A DNA stretch of 64,000 nt from Isochrysis galbana. Taxonomy: Eukaryota > Haptophyta > Isochrysidales > Isochrysidaceae. Shown here piece by piece: positions 21,340 to 30,624 of the stretch. The stretch spans positions 2,131,171-2,195,170 of the forward strand of contig CM030942.1 of the NCBI GenBank assembly GCA_018136815.1. The letters are read 5' to 3'. How positions within the stretch are numbered: the stretch's first letter is position 1; each line of letters begins with the position of its first letter. Both the position numbers and the translations under genes were made by a program. Below the pieces are notes generated by a model, which had not been told where the DNA came from, ran no database searches, and was given only the letters and a program-made list of their open reading frames with translations.

Positions 21340-21690
21340 TACCATATACGCATATCCCACCACGGCGGCGTTGAGGAAGAAGACGTACGAGCGAGATCCG
21401 CAGATGGCCAGCAGGTCCTCAACGTTTCCGAGCACGGCGTCGGTGGAGGCGTCTACCATGTCGGCAAGCCTCGCGTCCATCCACTCGCGGAACTTGGCGC
21501 CAATCGCATAGCCCTTTGACGAGCAGAGCGCCACGTACTTAGCCACCTGCGAGCGGAAAGGCAACCAGGCGTGAGTGCATGCTACACGCGTGGCTGTGCT
21601 TGCGCATGCACTCTTGCAGTGCCACATACCTGGTAGATGATCGCGCACACCGGCGACGAGAACCACCCGACGACCACCCGCATCGTCTTG
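21340..21690 (-). pseudogene. fragment of an unknown gene (two exon-like segments)
   Basis: On the minus strand, a segment near 21690-21635 reads KTMRVVVGWFSSPVCAIIYQ and is followed by a GTATG donor-like site. After an acceptor near 21548, a second open segment reads VAKYVALCSSKGYAIGAKF, then REWMDARLADMVDASTDAVL, with a hydrophobic end (VFFLNAAVVGYAYMVS). Composition is that of a real protein, unlike the surrounding repeats. Both sides are cut by duplications and family A/B elements, so it is probably a gene remnant. No family is recognised. Confidence 0.45.
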
Positions 21691-21700
21691 ATCTTGTGCG

Positions 21701-22483
21701 CCCTAGTGGGCGCGGGCCGAGACTCGCACTCCCACGCCCAGCATGGGCCTGCCCTCGAGCTGACTCCCCCCCGTCCCCTGGTCGCTAGGCATACAGAGGC
21801 CACTGGGAGGCTCCAATGGCCAGCGTGGCAAGCGTGGGAGAGGCAGGGGGGGCCAGGGGCTGAGCCCCAGCCTCCACTGCCCCCTGAGCTGCCCTTGCTG
21901 GCCCTCTGGGAGCCCCCAAAGGCCCTCTGAGAGCAGGCCGTGGCGCGCCGCATGGCGACGCGCCGCAGGGAGAGGGGCGGAGGAGAATGGAGAGAGGGAG
22001 AGGGGGGAATTTGCGCCCCCCCCGATGGAGTGCGGTAAGAAACGGGCCCCGTTTGCGTTAGCAAACGGGCGAAGGGGGGCGGCTGGCGACAGGAGGGGCG
22101 AGAAGAAGGGAGTGGCTCAAGACGTCTCTGTGGCAGGTATCGGGGGGCGCAGTCATTTATTTCTTCGAGGACTGCTCGCGGCGCGAGCTGTAAGGGCCGT
22201 TCTGCTTCACGACGAGAGGTCCCTCCCCCCCCCCCCGGTGTTTTTCCCCGGAGAGTCGGCCGGCGTCGACCGGTCCGCCTCAATGGGTTTTCCCTCATTG
22301 TAACTTGTGGGGAGTTATAATGGGAGCCGGGGGTTTGCGAGGGGGGAGATTTGAAGGGATGCATTGGTGTATGTGTCTGTGCCATCACTTCAAGGCGTGC
22401 GGGCAAGTGCGCTGAGGGGTGTCGTGATAGTACCGGGCTAGTGGGAATAGTGGTACTAACGCTCAGTTGTTTTATTATTATTT
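21701..22483 (+). mobile_element. family A retroposon copy 2, 5'-truncated
   Basis: Begins within ccctagtgggcgcgggccga and runs to the 3' tail ttgttttattattattt. It is nearly identical to 46154-46954 (only about ten differences noticed by eye, one being an 8-base duplication in the 46 kb copy), implying recent spread. The perfect hairpin CCCGTTTGC-gtta-GCAAACGGG is present. It abuts a family-B-like copy in opposite orientation. Confidence 0.85.
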
Positions 22484-22925
22484 CCTGCGGCTCTGGCCCA
22501 TGGCGCGCGCTTGCGGCCGGGCCCAATTCAGGCCCCTAGGAGCGGCCAGGAGGTCTGGAAGGGCCTGGGAGCGCAGCTTAGCAGGGGGCAGGTGAGGCTG
22601 GGGCATGGCCCTGGCGCCCTGGCCCCTCCTGCCTCTCCCTCGCTGGCTCTCGCGCCCCTGCCGGTCGACAGGAGCTGGCTGGGGGGGCCTGATCAGGGGG
22701 GCCCAGGGGTGGAGGGGTTGGTCAGAGCGAGATGCAAGCCAACGCGGGCCAGGGCGCGCGTTCTGTGCCTGACCCTCAAGGAGAGTCTGGGCAGTCTGGG
22801 TGAGTCCCCCTTGCATGCCAAGAGGCAGCGCAGGGGGATGGATGGTTCTCGCCCCCCATGAGGCGAGTCAAGAGAGTGGGGGGGGGGCCGAGGCCCCCCT
22901 CCATGGCGACCAATCATAAGATTAG
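22484..22925 (-). mobile_element. family-B-like retroposon copy, diverged
   Basis: Minus-strand reading starts actaatcttatgattggtcg, then CCATGGAGGGGGGCCTCGGC, matching the heads of families A and B. It continues into the shared core (GAGAGCCAGCGAGGGAGAGG). Its 3' half is absent where it meets family A copy 2. The long GC-rich ORFs on both strands are not credible genes. Confidence 0.6.
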
Positions 22926-23721
22926 TCTCCTTCGCCTGAGTCCTGAGTAAGCATCAGAGAAACTCCAGCGCCTCACGAGGGGGGTGGAAATGCTGTGGGC
23001 TGCGCGCGCGGTGAGAATGTTAAGAAGCTGTTTGTGTGGTGAAGGAGTGCGAGTGCGGTGTGGTGTGTGAGTGCGAGGGGTGGGAATGGACGCATGTATG
23101 ACTTGATGGAGACGCTAGGGAGAGATAGGCGGAACTAAGTGTGGGCGGAACGGGGACGGGATGAGTCGAGGGAGGGGTGCCAGGCCCGGCGTGGACCTCT
23201 CCCGAATGCTCGGATGCGAACTGAGTGACGGCAGGGGCAGACATGATGGAGGCAACGGGACCGGCGCAGATCACGAAGGAGAACGGAACAGAGGAAACAA
23301 AAAGAGAACGATGACGATGACACAAAAGACTTACATAAACGGACCATTTACACTAGTAATCGGGAGAGAACTGCCGAAAGGACGAGGAGCGAGATGGTGA
23401 TAAAGGAATGAAGAGAGCTCTCGGAGCGCGGGGTTAATTTCCACGCGAGGGGGAATCTGGAGTTGCCGGACCGAGGATGGGTGGGAGATGGGGCGTGCTA
23501 AGTATAGCACGCATCCAAAAATATTCCTCCCCCCACCCGCAACACTGTTTTGTAGGGAACATGGAGTAAAGTAAAGCGAAACAAATAGTACGTGTTTGAC
23601 GAAAAAGCGAGGCACGAATAATGTCAAAAAGAGAAAAGAGCGCTTGCCGTCTTGCCGTGCGAATGCTGAGTGAGGACGCTACGAAAGCCGTGGCCTCTAA
23701 CCAAGGCTCGCGGTGGCACCC
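22926..23721. other. intergenic; LINE-tail-like fragment near 23004-23036
   Basis: No gene seen. gcgcgcgcggtgagaatgtt followed by aagaagctgttt at ~23004-23036 resembles the LINE 3' tail (gcgcgcggcgag..tattaagaagtttt), so a tiny or decayed LINE/SINE end may lie here. A minus-strand Ser/His/Thr-rich ORF at 23020-23325 is low-complexity and not called. Confidence 0.4.
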
Positions 23722-25335
23722 TCACCCGTCGGGACTTAGAAGGCTAAGAATGCGGGTCGCGCGGTAGATGACATTCGTACTAGCTCCGCAGTTGGTCTCA
23801 AAGCGGTCCGGCAAGCCATCAAAGTCGTTGCTCAACTCTCCATGCGGTGCAGACTCCATAAGGCGAGAGAGTACGACAATTGCACCCTGCATGATCAGAT
23901 CATGACGGTGACTTTCGCTTGCAAGAGCCCCATTGGGCGCGAGGACAGCCTCAAGGCAGGCGCATATAGCGCAGAGATGTCGCGAGTCGTGACGTGACAT
24001 CGACGATGCCGTAATTGCGGTGTTTAGTGTGCGAAGCAGACATACGCCCATCTCAGACCGCTGCACCGCCGAGCGGGCCTCTTCGGCCAGCGATACCTCA
24101 CGCGATATGGCGCTCGCTGCTCTGGCCTCGGCCTCACTCAGCAGGGTCGTAACAGGCACTCGCTCCTTTAACGGAGTGTCGCCTCTCCGTTGTTCCACCT
24201 TCGCCTCTTTCACTCGTCGGATCTCTCGCTCGATCTCAGCTTGCTCAGATAGTAGGCTTCCTGGAGCCAAGCGCATGCGGCTTTCGAGCTCTTTGCGCAC
24301 CGGTGTCCACGCTTTCGCAACAGTCATCGGCGGCAACGACTCGAGGATCGCCGCGATCGTTTCCCCATAGAAAGATCGGTCTTCACTTTGAACAACTACA
24401 TCAGAGGCAATCGTCACACGCTGGGCCTCCCACTGCTTCTGTAGCGTAGCCTCGCCCGCGGCCCTTAATACCGTCGAGGCGTTGGTGCCAAATGCTGTCG
24501 GGGCATTCGCATTCTGGCGCACCTCCCGTAAAGGTGCGTCTGCTCTAACAGTGGGAGCACTTCCGGCAATCAATGCCGCCATGGTTGGTGCACTGACCCT
24601 GGGAACACGAGCTTTGCCTCCTCCTTTTCCTCTTCGCTGCTTCGCCGCGACGGCCACTGATTCGAGCACGCGTAATGCAGCCATTTGTGTAGCACGATGG
24701 CTCTGCTTCATATCCAGCACCCTGCACATGGAACCGACGCCACCCGCTCGAACCACTGCTAGTACACCCTCTTGAATGTGGCACACCTCCGCCAGCAGCC
24801 TGCACACAGCTTCAGACAAGGTGCACGACATGCCAACTGCGCCGACGTTGTCGGGGATCGTGCGAACAGCTGTAGCGATGGCGCCGGAAGCGCAAATTTC
24901 TCTTGCGCAAGCGTCACCCGCGCCAGCCATGCTCGCGAGCGCTCTACACGTCCACCCAGCAACCTCCACCTCAGCCTGGATGAATGAGACCAAGTCGGTC
25001 AGCACGCCGAGCTCGATAACTCTGGACGCATTCGGCTGACTGCCCTCGACCAGGCTAGAAAGTGCTCGGGTTGCACCCATACAGACTGCAGCGCTGGTCC
25101 TATTCGCCAGCAAGAGGCTCGTGACTGCCTCGAGTGCCCCCAACTCGGTTGCCTGCTTGCGCACAAACGCGAGCGTCGACTGTGGGCCAAAGCCATCAGG
25201 CGTCGAGAGCTTTGCTGCGAGCAGATCGAGGAGGCGCGCGAGCACAGAAGGCGGTTGCTTACGCGCCCAGGTCGAGCCGAGCGCCTGGACCAGCTGAGGC
25301 ATCGAGGTAGAGAGAGCTTGCTGCCCTACTGACAT
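23722..25335 (-). CDS. armadillo/HEAT-like helical repeat protein
   Basis: Single-exon, 537 residues, starting MSVGQQALSTSMPQLVQALG. The first ~220 residues are short hydrophobic helical repeats typical of armadillo proteins (GALEAVTSLLLANRTSAAVC, GVLTDLVSFIQAEV, GGVGSMCRVLDM). A charged linker (residues ~250-400; EIEREIRRVKEAKVEQRRGD) leads to a second helical stretch (LRTLNTAITASSMSRHDSRH, GAIVVLSRLMESA). Arm folds are protein-binding scaffolds; partner and location cannot be inferred. Codon use matches neighbouring host genes. No introns are needed, unlike most genes here. I do not recognise a specific orthologue. Confidence 0.8.
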   Translation of the reverse strand: MSVGQQALSTSMPQLVQALGSTWARKQPPSVLARLLDLLAAKLSTPDGFGPQSTLAFVRKQATELGALEAVTSLLLANRTSAAVCMGATRALSSLVEGSQPNASRVIELGVLTDLVSFIQAEVEVAGWTCRALASMAGAGDACAREICASGAIATAVRTIPDNVGAVGMSCTLSEAVCRLLAEVCHIQEGVLAVVRAGGVGSMCRVLDMKQSHRATQMAALRVLESVAVAAKQRRGKGGGKARVPRVSAPTMAALIAGSAPTVRADAPLREVRQNANAPTAFGTNASTVLRAAGEATLQKQWEAQRVTIASDVVVQSEDRSFYGETIAAILESLPPMTVAKAWTPVRKELESRMRLAPGSLLSEQAEIEREIRRVKEAKVEQRRGDTPLKERVPVTTLLSEAEARAASAISREVSLAEEARSAVQRSEMGVCLLRTLNTAITASSMSRHDSRHLCAICACLEAVLAPNGALASESHRHDLIMQGAIVVLSRLMESAPHGELSNDFDGLPDRFETNCGASTNVIYRATRILSLLSPDG

Positions 25336-25339
25336 TCTA

Positions 25340-26040
25340 ATATCCTCTGGAACCCGCTCTTGCTCCTCCTCTACGTCTCGCGCGGGCTCTCGCTACGCCG
25401 TCCCGCCTTCAGTTCCTCCCCACCTCGGCAGAGAAGTCAGCTGGGGGAGGCAGAGAGGCCAGGAAAAGTAGGAGAGGCCAGGGAGATGCGGGGGAGGGGG
25501 AGGGGGAGAGAGGAGCCAGCGAGAGCGGGAGGAGAAGTGAGAGGACAGCGCTTTGATGAGAGAAGGGCGGGAAGAGCGAACAGGAAATAAATACCTCTCG
25601 ACAAAAATATCCTAAATAGAGTAGTGGGACAGTGGGACACGAGAAACAGGGAAAAGAAAAGTAGTAGAGTAGTAGAGTTGAGGGTAAAGTCGTGAGAGAA
25701 GAGAGAAGAGGGGAAGGGAAAGAGCAGGAACGCTCTTTCTCTGAGCGTGAACCTCTTTTAACGCTTCTACCCGTCCGGCCTCGTGGGGTGCGTCTACCGC
25801 TCGCTCCCGCCTCTCTCCCTCCTCTCACCCTCTCTCTCCTCTCTCCCTCTTCTCGAGGCATAGGCACTCTCCTACACGGTGTACGGGGCTCTCCTCTTCG
25901 GGCCTTTCGCCCACCTCTCGCCCGCACACGCTCCCTCTGCCTCCGGCTCTCTCTCTCGAGAAGGAGAGGTGCATTTGCCCAACCCTCTCTCTCTCTGTCT
26001 TTGTCTGCCGGCCGCGGCCGTCTACCGCTGAGAGATCGAG
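25340..26040. other. divergent promoter region, purine/pyrimidine tracts
   Basis: About 700 bp between the armadillo gene (leftward) and SelU (rightward), both of which start at its edges, so it must hold two promoters. 25440-25720 is GA-rich and 25800-26020 is CT-rich, matching the leader tracts of other genes. Long Arg/Glu ORFs on the minus strand are artefacts of these tracts. Confidence 0.5.
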
Positions 26041-26043
26041 AAG

Positions 26044-27453
26044 ATGAGGCGGCCATCCATGGCACTCCATCGCACCGGGCTCGTGCCATGCCTACTCTGC
26101 GTCACGCGCATGAGCACGCGCCGCTTCTCGGGGATTGCCATGTCGAGCGCCGTGACGCAGGCGATCGACAGCACAAAGTTCGCCGAGGCGAAGCAGCTGG
26201 CGATCTCTGCGAGATTCCCGCACCAGCTTCCACTCAACGATTACCTCATGCACGCCGGATTGCTTGGCCGGAGTGTCTACGTACCGGGAACACCGCGAGA
26301 TCCCTCTCTCCCTGTGATCGTGGATGTACGCTCGCCGTGTGAGTACGCTAAGGGCCACATTCCAGGTGTGCATCTTCTCGCACGCCCGCAGAGAGCGCTG
26401 CTGCGACGCGCATTCTCTCGACAACGTGCTCTGTCTGTCTTCGCGCCCTGAGCGCACTTGCATCCTCGCACAGGCGCAATGAATGTGCCGCTATTCACAG
26501 ATGAGGAAAGGGCTATCATTGGCACGTTGTACAAGCATGAAGGGCATGATGTGGCCGTGAAGAGAGGCTGTGCGATGATCGAAGCCTCATGGAGAAGCCT
26601 GGTTGACTCACTGCCTTCCTCCGTGTCTCCCGGCGACGAGCTGCTGGTGTATTGCAAACGAGGGGGCATGCGCTCAGGTGGCTTTGCGTGGTTGCTCTCA
26701 CAGGCGCCGATCAACGTGCGCATGCTTGAAGGCGGCTATCAAGGGTTCCGGCGATGGGCAAGAGAGGAGGTGTTTCAAACACTTCAACGCGAGCTGGTTA
26801 TACTTGGTGGACGAACTGGTTCTGGGAAGACGGACGTGCTCTTGAAACTACGAAACGATTACGGAGCACAAGTCCTTGACCTTGAGGGTGACGCCAATCA
26901 TCGAGGTTCCACCTTCGGTGCACTCGGCCTCCCTCCTCAACCGTCAAATGAGATGTACGAGAACCGATTGGCTTTGCAGTGGGCGACATTCTCACCAGAT
27001 AAGCCTGTTTTCATCGAGGATGAAGGAGCCCATGTTGGCCGCTGCAGCGTCCCGTTGGGGCTGTGGGCTCTCATGCGTGCGGACAACGCGAACGTGCTTC
27101 GGCTCGATGTGCCTAGAGCTACACGCATCGCGCGGCTAGTGGATGAGTATGGATCACATAGTGCCGAGGAGCTGGCGGCGTGCGTCATGGCGTTGCGCAA
27201 GAAGCTTGGGCAAAAGCGAGCGACTCACATGGCCTCGCTGCTCGAGCAAGACCCTCCGGGGCTCGCGGAAGTTGCGGACCTTCTCCTGACTCACTATTAT
27301 GACTCGATGTATGAGTACCAAGCAGGCAAGCGCCCTGGGAAGGCTGAGCTCTTTGAGTGCGACACCGCTGACCCACTCCAGGCTGCTGAGCGCGTGCTCG
27401 ACTTTGTTGCAGCGCACGCGACCTTCAGCAGCAGCGCTGTTGCGGGCAGTTGA
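26044..27453 (+). CDS. selU: tRNA 2-selenouridine synthase (rhodanese + P-loop)
   Basis: Two exons, 26044-26365 and 26474-27453 (phase 1 intron, ATTCCAG|gtgtgc...cgcacag), give about 433 residues. SelU/MnmH replaces sulfur by selenium in the wobble 2-thiouridine of tRNA through a geranylated intermediate, using selenophosphate. The rhodanese domain has VDVRSPCEYAKGHIPGAMNV and LFTDEERAIIGTLYK. The catalytic cysteine loop is VYCKRGGMRSGGFAWLL, then LEGGYQGFRRW. A P-loop follows: GGRTGSGKTDVL, DLEGDANHRGSTFG, IEDEGAHVG. About 35 extra N-terminal residues, basic and Ser/Arg-rich (MALHRTGLVPCLLCVTRMST), could be an organelle transit peptide. Such genes are common in bacteria and sporadic in eukaryotes. 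Confidence 0.92.
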
Positions 27454-27621
27454 GCACATACCTAGTTGAAAATGAGTAAATGAAAATCAGTATTCGTATT
27501 TGTGCGGGCATGGTGGACGTTCCTCGGCACCTCTTCATTCATGTTCTATGTTGTGTGGTTCCCATAGGCCATGGGCTTGCATGTGCACGGCATCTACGTG
27601 CTCGCCTAATGGCTTAAGTTG
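27454..27621. other. 3' flank of selU
   Basis: No feature seen apart from short direct repeats of aaatgagtaaatgaaaatca type near 27470. Confidence 0.4.
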
Positions 27622-27931
27622 TCAAGTTTGCAGAAGGTCGTGCTTCCGTCGAAAGTCGGACATGCTAGTTTGACCTACCGAAATATTAGCTGTAAGTTGT
27701 GGGGAAGGGTAGATGGAGGGTGAGAGCGGGACAAGGGCGATGTCGGTATTCTCCCAGTGCAGGGCGTAAGACTTTTTCAAGAAATTTTTCCAGCCCTCTC
27801 GTCGGCGGCTGTTTCGTTCCAGGGACCGATTCCTATGCCTCGAACCTTTCACGAATCTGTTGAGGACCTCAGACCAAAAGCGTTCAATTATCCCCATCCC
27901 TGCTAGCACCTGTCGTTGTCACCTGGAGGTT
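27622..27931 (-). mobile_element. DNA-transposase-like remnant and dispersed repeat
   Basis: A 95-residue frame (27909 to 27622) reads GIIERFWSEVLNRFVKG near its start. This resembles the IERxWxxV block that surrounds the last acidic residue in integrase-like DDE transposases. The DNA at 27872-27931 is repeated at 37708-37768 with few changes (core gcgttcaattatccccatcc), so it is a dispersed element. The remnant is too short to name a superfamily. Confidence 0.35.
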
Positions 27932-28045
27932 ACAGGAGTCAACTTGACACTTCACATGTTGAAACACACACGTGGTCTTACTCCATTCACTCGATTTGGG
28001 ACAGGGTCGATATCCCGTTGAAATCACGATCCACATGTCTTCGGG

Positions 28046-28382
28046 TCCTGTTTATGTAATTGTAAACCTTGGGCACCACAAGGGCACCGTAGGTGAAAAA
28101 GTTGTTATGCGCACGCACGGCGTCCCGCGGGGGGAACCGGTGCACATCGCGCCGTTCGCACGCACGGCGTGCACCTGGGTGATTGCGGCTCATCACACCT
28201 GTCCCGTGAGAGACTTCTGCTATCTTGCCTGTTTATGTAATTCGTTCTGTGCAGGGTCGCGCGCGCGGCGAGACTATTAAGAAGTTTTTTTTTATGTAAT
28301 TCGTAAGCCTTGGGCACCACAGGGGCACCGAAGACGAAAAGTTGCTGTGCGCACGCACGGCGTCCCGCGGGGGGAACGATGC
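28046..28382. repeat. ~95-bp direct repeat pair (28046-28140 / 28291-28382)
   Basis: Both units run from tttatgtaatt through ccttgggcaccac and gcgcacgcacggcgtcccgc to ggggggaac. The second unit is interrupted at its left edge by a 45-bp LINE insertion (see next feature). Function unknown; no protein is encoded convincingly. Confidence 0.8.
28246..28290 (+). mobile_element. 45-bp 5'-truncated LINE insertion with 14-bp TSD
   Basis: The insert (tctgtgcagggtcgcgcgcg, then cggcgagactattaagaagt + T run) equals the last bases of the LINE family at 34.4 and 37.8 kb. It is flanked by exact duplications tttatgtaattcgt at 28232-28245 and 28291-28304. The uninterrupted sibling repeat at 28046 gives a near match to the empty site. 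It is an extreme example of 5' truncation during target-primed reverse transcription. Confidence 0.85.
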
Positions 28383-28383
28383 A

Positions 28384-28645
28384 TATAATAATAATCTAAC
28401 TGAGCATTAGTACCACTACTCTCACTAGCCCGGTACTAACACGACAGCCCTCAGCGCACCTGCCCGTACACCATGGCGCGTGTTGTTGCCACAGATACAT
28501 ACACCTATGCACCCCTCCACATCTCCCCCCTCGCAAGCCCCCGGCTCCCATTCTAACTCCCCACAAGTTAAAATGAGGGAAAACCCATTGAGGCGGACCG
28601 GTCGACGCCGGCCGACTCTCCGGGAAAAAGCACCGGGGGGGGGAC
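28384..28645 (-). mobile_element. family A retroposon copy 3, 5'-truncated
   Basis: Minus-strand element with its tail (ttattattatatg) at the left. It matches the subfamily of the 52 kb copy: both have gtgcgctgagggctgtcgtg and tatctgtg, where the other copies have gtgatgg-type variants. It stops at the G-run after gccggcgtcgaccggtcc, where the sequence becomes coding-like (next feature). Confidence 0.8.
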
Positions 28646-28649
28646 CGCC

Positions 28650-29235
28650 GACTTTCCGTGCCGAAGATCTTGGTGGTATCTGCAGCAGCACATGCATCCA
28701 TGCCACCGCTCGTGCAGGCGTCTCGATCGGCGTCCGCTATGCGCATTCCGCCCTCCCCGTTCATCGACGGCGTTTCTGCGCCACTGCTGAAGTCGGGCGT
28801 GCAAAGGGCCACCTCTGCTGCCCCGGCAGCATCCGGGCCGTTCGTCGCTGCAGCACTCTCGCAAGCTGCACCACTCCCGCAACACTGGGAATGCGTGACG
28901 CTAAGCCTTCGCCTTCTGAAGGAGCCCAGCCGGAGAGCGCCTGACTCACCATTGGTTGCCAAATCTGCGACACCACTGACTTCGGGCGCTCGACTGGCGA
29001 CCTCTACGGCCTCAGCAGCATCCTCGCAGTTTGCCGCTGCAGCACTCCAGCAACCCCGGGAGTGCGCAACGCTACCCCTTCGCCGTCTGAAGGAGCCCAG
29101 GCCCGAGACATGACCATTAATGCAAGCCGGGGCGCTCAGATGACCCGCCCGCCCGCCCCCGGGCTCTGCCGGGGTCTCTGCAGGGCCTGCTGGGACATCT
29201 TCACCTGCGTCTTCACCTGCGTCGGCGTGCGGCAT
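28650..29235 (-). pseudogene. fragment of a tandem-repeat protein with RRRRxS motifs
   Basis: The open frame begins at 29235 (MPHADAGEDAGEDVPAGPAE) and contains two tandem units of about 57 residues. Each starts LGSFRRRR[GL]SV[AT]HS and is followed by a Cys/Ala-rich stretch and an acidic NGES/NGEG end. The RRRRxS cores look like basophilic-kinase sites. The frame runs into family A copy 3 at its 3' end, so the original C-terminus is lost or lies elsewhere. Family unknown; I infer a host gene disrupted by retroposition. Confidence 0.45.
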
Positions 29236-29617
29236 CGGCCAGCGGCTCAGTGCAGCCGCCGATATTCCCAGTTGTAATTATTTTTTATTCTTCAGTGACG
29301 ACGAAGCGTGATTTTGCCATCCAACGGCCCAATTTGTCAACATACGGCTCAAAAGGGCTAAAAAAAATCCTCCCGCGTGAGCGAATCGTCCGAGTGCAAT
29401 ACCGCATGCTGAATGTGGCAGCGAAAGTGAACGAAGACAAGCTCTGCAGAGTTGGTCATGGGTCATGGGGAGAGCTTAGGCTGAATGGGAGGTAATGATG
29501 ATTTGCTTCAGGGGGTGGGATGTCTCAAAAGCTCACTCTAAGCCGCGCATCAAAGGCATTGAAGGCCAGAGTCCTTAGATTTCATGGATTTTCAATTTCA
29601 AGGACACCGTCCTTAGT
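29236..29617. other. no gene seen
   Basis: AT-rich spacer between the tandem-repeat fragment and the piggyBac-like element; contains short A and T runs only. Confidence 0.4.
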
Positions 29618-29621
29618 TTAA

Positions 29622-30238
29622 CCCTAGTAGGTGCCTATAAACCGGAATTTAGGTGCCTACATTCGGGTGATGCAGGGGGCAGAGCAGTCATATTTTTGGC
29701 TGGGTTGCCCGCATATATATAGGCAGGATAGAACCCCCTAAGCAGCATGACTTGAGTACAGAAGGTTACAATGCATTTTCAGAGCGGCGAAAACGGCGAA
29801 AATGTAAAAACAGCCAAAAACAGCCAAAAACCCCCGACTACTCTAGAAGACATCGGTGACACGCAAAAAAACAAGGAATGCTGCACGACAGGCCAAACAT
29901 TTGAACTGGGGCCGCTTTGGTTTCGCCACAGTACACTAAGCATAGCCACACACTCCCTTTGGGGGACACACGGACGGCCTTCTTCTGCGGGCCACGGGAA
30001 CCGCCTTGCCGGCTCGCGCCAACCTTTCGTGGCAACGTTCTCCCGCGCTTCTAAAACCAAGCACCATTTGACGAATTTATGATTGGGAGATCTACCCAGG
30101 CCTGGGAGGGGTCCCATTTCACATCAGGAGGCCCCCTAGGGCCCTCCTAGTGCCCTTAGGGCTTAGGGGCTCCCAATATAGCCATATGTACTAAAAACGT
30201 CCCGACCGTCCGCCTCGCGGACTAGGCACCTACTAGGG
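29622..30238. mobile_element. piggyBac-like non-autonomous element, 617 bp, TTAA TSD
   Basis: Exact 16-bp terminal inverted repeats CCCTAGTAGGTGCCTA are flanked by TTAA on both sides (29618-29621 and 30239-30242). TTAA targeting and CCCTAG-type termini are hallmarks of piggyBac. A second gtgcctac lies subterminally at the left, a TATA-like run (catatatatagg) sits near 29712, and a 103-codon frame at 29771-30082 has no recognisable transposase motif. It would need a transposase in trans. Confidence 0.85.
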
Positions 30239-30282
30239 TTAAGGACAGAACTTTCTAACCGTTATGTTATGCCATAACAATT

Positions 30283-30410
30283 AACAGCTCGCGCCGCGAG
30301 CAGTCCTCGCGAGGAATAAATGGCTGCGCCCCGAGATACCTGCCACAAGGGTACCCTGGGACGTCTTGAGCCATTCCCTCCTCGTCTCGCTACTCGGTAT
30401 GTGGGCCTGC
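30283..30410 (-). mobile_element. family A retroposon fragment (copy 4)
   Basis: Internal segment only: agctcgcgccgcgagcagtc through gagatacctgccacaagg to gagccattccctcctc. It matches the minus strand of family A between its mid-hairpin and 3' half. Neither terminus is present. Confidence 0.7.
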
Positions 30411-30624
30411 CTACGAGTGCCCCACGCGCTCTACTCGAACAAATAGTAGTACTACGTAGTAGTATATTGTATACTATTAGTGCATTGTATAAAATAAAGA
30501 TGGGAGGGAGAGGGGAGCGGAGGAGAGACTGAAGAGAAATAAGAAATAAGGAGAGGACATAAAGTAAACAGAGAGAGTGAAGAGAGATCTCGGTCTTGTG
30601 GTGGTGTGTGTGTGGCGCAGGACC

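Noticed and set aside
21582-22526. 314-codon minus-strand ORF, with relatives at 45998-46870 and 52168-52758
   Set aside because: It lies antisense in family A retroposons, is Pro/Arg/Ser low complexity, has no domain, and other copies interrupt the frame.
23020-23325. Minus-strand Ser/His/Thr-rich ORF
   Set aside because: Low complexity, no homology recognised, no start or splice context.
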